Below, one piece after another: positions 58,046 to 64,000 of a DNA stretch of 64,000 nucleotides; the stretch's first letter is position 1, and each line of letters opens with the position of its first letter. The stretch lies in NCBI RefSeq assembly GCF_003730135.1, contig NZ_RJVO01000006.1, positions 1 through 64,000 on the forward strand, in the 5' to 3' direction. The position numbers were made by a program, and so were the translations under genes. The notes below the pieces were generated by a model, which did no database searches, was not told the origin of the DNA, and saw only the letters and a list, made by a program, of their open reading frames with translations. The stretch comes from Stagnimonas aquatica. Its GTDB lineage: Bacteria; Pseudomonadota; Gammaproteobacteria; Nevskiales; Nevskiaceae.

Positions 58046-58831
58046 CTAGCTGCGGCGCTTCGGCGGCCAGGGAATCAGGGCACTGGTGCGCGCCACGTAG
58101 TCGGCATAGCCGGGCTTGCGGCGCAGCAGTCCCTCTTCGAGCATGGGGATGCCGGACAGCTTCATCAGCAAACCCGCCATCACCAGCGGCGCGGCGCAGC
58201 TGAGCCAGCCCCAGGGACTGCCCAGCGCCAGCGGCACATAGGCCAGCCAGTGCAGGCATTCGAAGAAATAATTGGGATGGCGCGAGTAGTACCAGAGTCC
58301 CTGGTCGCAGACCTGGCCCTTGTTGTGGGGATGGCGACGGAACTCCTCCATCTGGTTGTCGGCCAGGGTTTCCCCGAGCACGGCCGTGACCCAGATCAGC
58401 ACCGCCAGCACCTGCGCCCAGTTGGGTGCATCGTCGGGCCGGTAGGCGACCGTCAGGAACGCGCTGGCCGACAAGGCCAGCGTGAACAGGTTCTGGAACT
58501 GGAAGAAGCCGAACATCTTGAGGTTGACCTGCGCACCCCACTGGGCGCGGAACTGGGCATACCGCCAGTCCTCGACATGACCCCAGGTGCGACTCCAGAG
58601 GTGACTGCCCAGGCGCAGACCCCAGAGCCCGCCCAGCACCGCGAGCACCAGGCGGGTTTCCGCCGGCGCGCTCCCGACCAGGGCATAGAACACCGCCAGA
58701 CCGCCCAGGCTGAAGGCCCAGATGGCATCGACCACACCGGCGTTGCCGGAGCGGACTTGCAGCAGCCAGGCCAGGGTCTTGGCCAGGACCACCAGGATCA
58801 CGGAAGTCAGAAAAGCTTCGATGGGGGACAC
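58046..58831 (-). CDS. DUF1295 (steroid 5-alpha-reductase-like) membrane protein
   Basis: 261 residues from a GTG at 58831 with GGAG 8 bp upstream. Six or so transmembrane segments and the DQGLWYYSRHPNYFFE block typical of DUF1295. Related proteins reduce or methylate isoprenoid/lipid substrates. Placed just upstream of the Cfa-like gene on the same strand (61 bp between), a frequent pairing in bacteria, which suggests one lipid-modification pathway. Confidence 0.85.
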   Translation of the reverse strand: MSPIEAFLTSVILVVLAKTLAWLLQVRSGNAGVVDAIWAFSLGGLAVFYALVGSAPAETRLVLAVLGGLWGLRLGSHLWSRTWGHVEDWRYAQFRAQWGAQVNLKMFGFFQFQNLFTLALSASAFLTVAYRPDDAPNWAQVLAVLIWVTAVLGETLADNQMEEFRRHPHNKGQVCDQGLWYYSRHPNYFFECLHWLAYVPLALGSPWGWLSCAAPLVMAGLLMKLSGIPMLEEGLLRRKPGYADYVARTSALIPWPPKRRS

Positions 58832-59263
58832 GCGATGACGCTCCGTTGTGCCGCACGGGGCGGCCAAGAACCACAGCGAGAGTACACGGGGGTCTGGCTG
58901 TCCCCAGCGCTTACGGCGCAGTGCCGCCGCCGGATGCGTGCCGGAACAACAGCCGCCAAGAACCGACCCGGGCCAGGCATTGCCGTTCAGCAGACGGCGA
59001 TGCCGACCGACTGCGCCCCGGGCCGCAACGGAAGCCGGTCTTTGGCCAAAGCCGGACGTTGATGGCCGCCGACGCCATCGAGACATTGATCGGATGAGGC
59101 AATATTTCGCAACTATTCATTAAATCCCGGAAAAATCATCTTTCCACGACTAAAAGCGTGCTCCATATCACGCAATAAACTGATCCAGATTCCTGGTTAA
59201 CCCAGCATTCAGCGGCCTCTTGCTGTGATGGCTTGGCTTCATCCAACCCAATCAGGAGTGCCC
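58832..59263. other. Divergent intergenic region (promoter region)
   Basis: No gene. A palindrome with core CTTTGGCCAAAG (59035-59055) may be a terminator-type or operator dyad. Bases 59100-59200 are clearly A/T-rich and probably hold the promoter of the DUF4398 gene; no confident -35/-10 pair was picked. CAGGAG precedes the start at 59264. Confidence 0.45.
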
Positions 59264-59662
59264 ATGAAGAACAATTCAATCCCCAGGTTTTCTGGCAGCT
59301 TCGCGGCGCTTGGCGCCGCTGCTGTCTTGACGTTATCCGCCTGTGCCTCGACGCCTCCACCACCGACCGACGCCCTCAACGCGGCCGAACGGGCGGTCGG
59401 CATCGCCCAGGAGACCGGCGTCAGCGACTACGCCTCACCGGAGCTGAAGAGCGCCCGCGAGAAGCTGGTGCAGGCACGCGAAGCCGTTGCCCGCGAGGAC
59501 ATGGCGGGCGCCGCAGTGCTGGCCGAACAGGCCCGCCTGGATGCCGAACTGGCCGCCGCCAAGACCGCCGCCGCCAAGGCCAAGGCGGTGAATCAGGAAA
59601 TCATCAAGAGCAACGAGACCCTGCGCCAGGAACTCAACCGCAACACCGGAGGCAATCCCTAA
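59264..59662 (+). CDS. DUF4398 lipoprotein
   Basis: 132 residues from the ATG at 59264. Signal with lipobox LSACAS, then a DUF4398 helical domain (ALNAAERAVGIAQETGVSDYASPELKSA region) rich in Ala, Glu, Lys. Thought to be a periplasmic, OmpA-associated envelope protein. The stop and the next start overlap (TAATG). Confidence 0.85.
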   Translation: MKNNSIPRFSGSFAALGAAAVLTLSACASTPPPPTDALNAAERAVGIAQETGVSDYASPELKSAREKLVQAREAVAREDMAGAAVLAEQARLDAELAAAKTAAAKAKAVNQEIIKSNETLRQELNRNTGGNP

Positions 59663-60543
59663 TGAACCACTACCGCAAACTGTCGTTCCGCACCGCGCCG
59701 CTGGCCGCCGCCGCCCTGCTGCTGGCCGCCTGTGGTGCCAACCCGGTCAAGCCCGAAGGCGCCGATCAGGTGCGCGCCGAACTCACCGCCCTGCAGACCA
59801 ATCCGGACTACGCCAGCCGTGCCCCGGTGGCATTGCAGGAGGCGGAGTCGGCGGTGCGCCAGGCCGAGACCCCGACCGCCGACACCGCCGCCGGCAGCCA
59901 GGCGGTCTACGTCGCCGAGCGCAAGGTGGCCATCGCCCGTGCCCAGGCCGAGAAGCGTCTGGCCGAGGATCAGGTACGGACGCTGTCGGACCAGCGCAAT
60001 GCCATCCGCCTGGACGCCCGAACCGCCGAGGCGGAAGCGGCGAAGTCGCAGGCCGAGCAAGCCATCGCCATCGCCCAGGCCCAGCAGCAGGCGGCACTGG
60101 CCGCCCGCAGCGAGGCGGAGGCCGCCAAGGCCGAGGCCGAGGAACTGCGCCGGCAGATGGAAGACCTGCAGGCCAAGCAGACCGACCGCGGTCTGGTGAT
60201 GACGCTCGGCGACGTGCTGTTCGCTACCGGCAAGGCCGACCTCAAGGCCGGTTCGGCGGAGCGCCTCAACAAGCTGGTGGCCTTTCTGGGCAAGTACCCG
60301 GACCGCACGGTGGTGATTGAGGGCCACACCGACAGCACCGGCAGCGAGGCGACCAACCAGCGGCTGTCGCAGCAACGGGCCGAGGCGGTGCGCGCCTATC
60401 TGCTCTCGCAGGGTGTCGCCGCCAACCGGGTCAGCGCGGTCGGCAAGGGCGAGTCGCTGCCGGTGGCGGACAACGCCACCGCCGCCGGCCGGCAGCAGAA
60501 CCGGCGGGTCGAGATCGTGATCTCGAACGTCCTGAGCCGCTAA
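59662..60543 (+). CDS. OmpA-family peptidoglycan-binding lipoprotein
   Basis: 293 residues. Lipobox LLAACG near 22-27, a DUF4398-like helical/coiled-coil middle (about 40-165), and a C-terminal OmpA domain with VLFATGKADLKAGSAERL, VIEGHTDSTGSEATNQRLS, RVSAVGKGESLPVADN and RRVEIVIS, including the Asp/Arg that bind diaminopimelate. It tethers the outer membrane to peptidoglycan. Followed by a terminator. Confidence 0.93.
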   Translation: MNHYRKLSFRTAPLAAAALLLAACGANPVKPEGADQVRAELTALQTNPDYASRAPVALQEAESAVRQAETPTADTAAGSQAVYVAERKVAIARAQAEKRLAEDQVRTLSDQRNAIRLDARTAEAEAAKSQAEQAIAIAQAQQQAALAARSEAEAAKAEAEELRRQMEDLQAKQTDRGLVMTLGDVLFATGKADLKAGSAERLNKLVAFLGKYPDRTVVIEGHTDSTGSEATNQRLSQQRAEAVRAYLLSQGVAANRVSAVGKGESLPVADNATAAGRQQNRRVEIVISNVLSR

Positions 60544-60555
60544 GCCTGCGCAGGC

Positions 60556-60597
60556 AAAAGGCCCGCTGCGGCAACGCGGCGGGCCTTTCTTGTTTTC
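60556..60597 (+). terminator. Intrinsic terminator after the OmpA gene
   Basis: GGCCCGC and GCGGGCC form the main stem, with an inner GCG-GCAA-CGC cap, preceded by AAAA and followed by TTTCTTGTTTT. A classic Rho-independent terminator; the A-tract lets it work for the leftward gene at 60597 as well. Confidence 0.85.
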
Positions 60598-61058
60598 TAA
60601 GCCAGTAGTTGCAGGAGCCGGCCGGCACTGCTGCGAAGGTTTTCCTGCCAGTCGAGCCCGACAATCTCCCTTCCGCTCACCGCATCGCGGAAGGGCATCA
60701 CCTCGCCGCTGCCGATCACCAGCCGGTAGTCGACGGTGACCTCGATACCGGCGGCGAGATCGTCGCCAGCGAATATGAAGCCCAGGTGCCAGAGCGCGGT
60801 CGGCGTGAAGGAGTGATTGACGTAGCACTCGTCGCTCCACTCCGGAGTCAGCGAAAACTGGTCCTCGAACCAGCGCACGCTCGACTCGACCTCGACGGAA
60901 TCCGCCGGGTACTGGCGCAGGCGCGCCTCCGGCCAGACGGTATGGATGTTGTCAGGGGCGACGATGACCCGGCCACGCGCCACCGGCTCGTCGAGGAACA
61001 GACCCTTGCCGGCGCCCGGGATGCGCGAAGGCTCGACCCGGTAACGCGGCAGGATCAT
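60597..61058 (-). CDS. SET-domain protein
   Basis: 153 residues from the ATG at 61058, which overlaps the hslO stop (ATGA). SET features: VEPSRIPGAGKGLFLDEPVARG, YVNHSFTPTALWHL (the N-H-S pseudoknot motif) and EVTVDYRLV (motif with catalytic Tyr region). SET enzymes methylate lysines; bacterial targets are mostly unknown. Linked to hslO by overlap, so likely translated together. Confidence 0.82.
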   Translation of the reverse strand: MILPRYRVEPSRIPGAGKGLFLDEPVARGRVIVAPDNIHTVWPEARLRQYPADSVEVESSVRWFEDQFSLTPEWSDECYVNHSFTPTALWHLGFIFAGDDLAAGIEVTVDYRLVIGSGEVMPFRDAVSGREIVGLDWQENLRSSAGRLLQLLA

Positions 61059-61933
61059 TGCAGCCGGTGTTCGGCGGGCTGGGCCTGCGAGGCCGCGAAC
61101 AGCTCGCGCACCTCGACCTCGCGATAAGCGTATTCCTTGCCGCAGAACTCGCAGGTGACATCCACCCGGCCGCGTTCGATCAGTAGCGGCTTGAGCTCTT
61201 CCTCGCCGAGGCCCAGCAGCATCGCGGAGATCTGCGCGTGGCTGCACTGGCACTGCAGTTGGATCGGCCGGGCCTCGAACACCCGCACGGTGTCTTCCGC
61301 GAACAGACGACGCAACAGGGTTTCGGCCTCGGTGGCCAGCAGTTCCGGTTCTTCCAGGGTCTGCACCAGATGGTGTACGTGAACCCAATCGTCGTCGCTG
61401 CTGTTCTCCGGCAGGCGTTGGAGCATCAAGCCCACGAAGCGGTCCGGCGCGGCACCGAGCCGCACGCGGGTCAGCAATTGCTCGGACTGACCGTAGTAAA
61501 TCTGCAAGGCCTCGGCCAGGGAATCCCCGTACACGCCGACCAGCGCCTGGTAGCGCTCGCCGCCGTGGCGGGGCTCGATCAGGCAAGCCAGGGTGCCGCC
61601 GCCCATGAGTGCCTGGAAATCACCGCTGGCGCCCGGACCACACTTGGCCATGCCGCGCAACTGCAACTGTGAGTCGATCTGCGTCACCAGCAGCTTCAGG
61701 GGCGGCTCGCTGTCCTCGCCGGTCTTGCCCTGGAATTGCAGGTTCAGACGCGCGTCCTGGCGCAGATCAGCCGCCAGCAAAGGGGTCGCCGCCAAGGCAT
61801 GGCCCAACTGCCGGAACACGTCCGGCGGGTAATCCCGCCAGCCCAGCAGATCGGGAATGCCCTCGGTGATCTCGACGGCAAAGCCGCGAACCCCGCGGTT
61901 CTCGATGAGGAACGGCAGCAGACGGTTTGCCAT
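61055..61933 (-). CDS. hslO: Hsp33 redox-regulated chaperone
   Basis: 292 residues from the ATG at 61933 (another at 61963 is possible). Family segments: QLRGMAKCGPGASGDFQALMGGG and PDRFVGLMLQRLPE, and a C-terminal zinc site CQC...CEFC (C-x-C, C-x2-C) that senses oxidation. It holds unfolding proteins during peroxide and heat stress. Followed by the SET gene. Confidence 0.93.
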   Translation of the reverse strand: MANRLLPFLIENRGVRGFAVEITEGIPDLLGWRDYPPDVFRQLGHALAATPLLAADLRQDARLNLQFQGKTGEDSEPPLKLLVTQIDSQLQLRGMAKCGPGASGDFQALMGGGTLACLIEPRHGGERYQALVGVYGDSLAEALQIYYGQSEQLLTRVRLGAAPDRFVGLMLQRLPENSSDDDWVHVHHLVQTLEEPELLATEAETLLRRLFAEDTVRVFEARPIQLQCQCSHAQISAMLLGLGEEELKPLLIERGRVDVTCEFCGKEYAYREVEVRELFAASQAQPAEHRLQ

Positions 61934-62075
61934 CAGAGCTCGGGGAGAAATCGTCGCGAGCATGCCGAGCCGCGAGGAATAGGAGCGCAGAAACCGCAGC
62001 GCACTGAAGTGCGTGAGGATTTCGAGCACCGCATGACGAAGCGGATCGGTAGCGCGGTGGATTTATTCACGAGCT

Positions 62076-63521
62076 CTAGCCGGCCAGCTTTTCTTTCAGG
62101 ATGCGGTTCAGCGCTTCCGGATTCGCCTTGCCCTGCGTGGCCTTCATCGCCTGGCCGACGAAGAAGCCGAACAGCTTGTCCTTGCCGCCACGGTAATCGG
62201 CGACCTGCTGCGGGTTGCCGGCGATGATCGCGTCGATGGCGGCGGCAATCGCACCTTCGTCGGTGATCTGCACCAGACCCTTGGCCTTGATGATCGCGTC
62301 GGCGTCGCCCTCGCCCGCCAGCATCGCCTCGAACACGTCCTTGGCGATCTTGCCGCTGATGGTCTTGTCGGCGATGCGGGCGACCAGGCCGGCCAGTTGC
62401 GTCGCGCTAATCGGCGAGTCCTCGATGGCCTTGCCGGACTTGTTGAGCGCGGCCAGCAGATCGCCGGTCACCCAGTTCGCGCAGGTCTTGGCCTCGGCGC
62501 CGCTGACCTTGACCACGGTCTCGTAGTAGTCGGCCAGCGCGCTTTCGCTGGTCAGCAGGTTGGCGTCGTAGGCGGACAGGCCGTACTGGCTCTCGAAGCG
62601 CGCCTTCTTGGCCGCCGGCAGCTCCGGCATCGAGGCGCGGATGCGCTCCTGGTCGGCGGCGGTGACCACCACCGGCAGCAGGTCGGGATCGGGGAAGTAG
62701 CGGTAGTCGTTGGCGTTTTCCTTCGACCGCATCGCCCGCGTCTCGCCGGTATCCGGATTGAACAGCCGGGTTTCCTGATTGATCTTGCCACCGGCCTCGA
62801 TCACCTCGATCTGGCGCTCGATCTCGTAGTCGATGGCCTGCTGCACGTAGCGGAAGGAGTTGATGTTCTTGGTCTCGGTGCGGGTGCCGAACGGCGCGCC
62901 GGGCTTGCGCACGGAGACGTTGGCGTCGCAGCGGAAGCTGCCTTCCTGCATGTTGCCGTCGCACACGCCCAGCGCCACCACCAGCTGGTGCAGCTTCTTG
63001 AGATAGGCCACCGCCTCGGCGCTGTTGCGGATGTCGGGCTCGGAGACGATCTCGATCAGCGGCGTGCCGGCGCGGTTGAGGTCGATGCCGGTGAAGCCGG
63101 GGAAGGCGTCGTGCAGCGACTTGCCCGCGTCCTCTTCCAGATGCGCGCGGGTGATGCCGATGCGCTTGGCGACGCCATCGACCTCGATGTCGAGATGGCC
63201 TTGCTCGACGATCGGCAGCTCGTACTGGCTGATCTGGTAGCCCTTGGGAAGGTCCGGATAGAAGTAGTGCTTGCGCGCGAACACGCAGGTTTCGGCGATC
63301 TTGGCGTCCACCGACAGGCCGAACTTCACGGCCATCGTCACCGCCTCGCGATTCAGCACCGGCAGCACGCCGGGCAGGCCCAGGGTCACCGCATCCGCCT
63401 GGGTGTTGGGCTCGGCACCGTAGGTGGTCGAGGCACCGGAAAAGATCTTGGTCTTGGTGAGAAGCTGGCAGTGGACTTCGAGTCCGATTACCGCTTCCCA
63501 GCCGGCAGGAATGCTGCTCAT
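62076..63521 (-). CDS. gatB: Asp/Glu-tRNA(Asn/Gln) amidotransferase subunit B
   Basis: 481 residues. The start ([20 protein letters not shown]), [34 protein letters not shown] and [17 protein letters not shown] are signatures of GatB; the C-terminal YqeY-like domain carries the tRNA-binding part. Together with GatA and GatC it converts Glu-tRNA(Gln) or Asp-tRNA(Asn) to the amide form. Three bases separate it from gatA. Confidence 0.97.
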   Translation of the reverse strand: MSSIPAGWEAVIGLEVHCQLLTKTKIFSGASTTYGAEPNTQADAVTLGLPGVLPVLNREAVTMAVKFGLSVDAKIAETCVFARKHYFYPDLPKGYQISQYELPIVEQGHLDIEVDGVAKRIGITRAHLEEDAGKSLHDAFPGFTGIDLNRAGTPLIEIVSEPDIRNSAEAVAYLKKLHQLVVALGVCDGNMQEGSFRCDANVSVRKPGAPFGTRTETKNINSFRYVQQAIDYEIERQIEVIEAGGKINQETRLFNPDTGETRAMRSKENANDYRYFPDPDLLPVVVTAADQERIRASMPELPAAKKARFESQYGLSAYDANLLTSESALADYYETVVKVSGAEAKTCANWVTGDLLAALNKSGKAIEDSPISATQLAGLVARIADKTISGKIAKDVFEAMLAGEGDADAIIKAKGLVQITDEGAIAAAIDAIIAGNPQQVADYRGGKDKLFGFFVGQAMKATQGKANPEALNRILKEKLAG

Positions 63522-63524
63522 GGC

Positions 63525-64000
63525 TTAAAAACCCTTCGGAGTGGCGCGATGGAAATCCGTCGCCAACTGGAACTGATGCGCGACGTTGAGCAGGCGCCCT
63601 TCGTCGAAGTAATTGCCCATCAACTGGAAGCCGACCGGCAGGCCCTCGCTGAAGCCGCAGGGCAGGCTCATCGCCGGAATGCCGGCGAGGTTGGCGGCGA
63701 TGGTGTAGATGTCGTTGAGGTACATCGCCACCGGATCGTCGGACTTGTCGCCGAACGGGAAGGCAACATCGGTGGTGGACGGCGCCAGGATCAGATCCAC
63801 CTCGGTGTAGGCGCGCTTGAAGTCCTCGTAGATCAGCTTGCGGACCTTCTGCGCCTGGAGATAGTAGGCGTCGTAATAGCCGTGGCTGAGCACATAGGTG
63901 CCGATCATGATGCGGCGCTGCACTTCTGCACCGAAGCCTTCGCCACGACTCTTCTTGTACAGCTCTTCCAGATTCCTGGCCTCGACGCTGCGGTGGCCGT
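63525..64000 (-). CDS. gatA: Asp/Glu-tRNA amidotransferase subunit A, C-terminal part
   Basis: The last 158 codons or so are visible; the gene runs off the window. [39 protein letters not shown] and [21 protein letters not shown] are conserved GatA C-terminal segments of the amidase-signature family. It supplies the glutaminase activity. It lies upstream of gatB in one operon. Catalytic Ser-Ser-Lys is outside the window. Confidence 0.95.
   Translation of the reverse strand, partial: GHRSVEARNLEELYKKSRGEGFGAEVQRRIMIGTYVLSHGYYDAYYLQAQKVRKLIYEDFKRAYTEVDLILAPSTTDVAFPFGDKSDDPVAMYLNDIYTIAANLAGIPAMSLPCGFSEGLPVGFQLMGNYFDEGRLLNVAHQFQLATDFHRATPKGF

Overview
The window is high-GC bacterial DNA with dense, overlapping genes. 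The flanking chromosome carries gatB/gatA, hslO, fpr, purU, an OmpA/DUF4398 pair and an ECF sigma factor next to a TPR serine/threonine kinase. This combination suggests a gammaproteobacterium, possibly of the Xanthomonadales/Lysobacterales; that placement is inference from gene content only.

Layout. Bases 1-122 are the tail of an IS30-family transposase. Bases 129-509 hold two inverted copies of a dispersed repeat of about 165 bp; the second copy is split by a Mu-type transposable prophage. Rejoining bases 502-509 with 37637-37660 restores a 32-nt stretch identical to the intact copy (reverse complement of 207-238), leaving a 5-bp duplication CTGAG (505-509 and 37632-37636) around an element that starts TG and ends CA. 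The prophage is therefore 510-37631 (37,122 bp).

Prophage organisation. A central divergent control region (10203-10279) separates a leftward repressor plus a small exported protein from a rightward early operon (Ner-like protein, MuA-like transposase, MuB-like ATPase, DUF3164, GemA, Mor-like activator). Late genes are split into two divergent operons. The leftward one (8821 to 847) carries lysis genes, terminase, portal and the G/F head proteins. The rightward one (20161 to 36570) carries protease/scaffold, major head, contractile tail, baseplate and fibre genes, followed by a DNA adenine methylase. A nearly identical element of about 38 bp (an 8-bp dyad followed by a conserved 15-mer) sits at the head of both late operons about 40 bp before the first start codon. 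It is the best candidate for a shared late promoter that keeps the two halves of the virion programme in step. Tail genes include a likely -1 frameshift chaperone, and the fibre carries an SGNH/SASA-type esterase domain.

Right flank (37.6-64 kb). Host genes: a strictosidine-synthase-like beta-propeller protein, an AMP-dependent acyl-CoA ligase with a GNAT acetyltransferase, a 1260-residue YadA-type trimeric autotransporter, a VWA/PAN-like protein, a secreted protein, an ECF sigma/kinase pair, DUF2855, purU, a leftward run of thioredoxin-fold protein, MBL hydrolase and fpr, a Cfa-like methyltransferase with DUF1295, DUF4398 and OmpA lipoproteins, SET-domain protein plus hslO, and gatB-gatA running off the end. 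A 267-bp MITE-like element (48004-48270) with perfect 32-bp inverted ends lies between the sigma factor and the kinase and supplies the stop codon of both.
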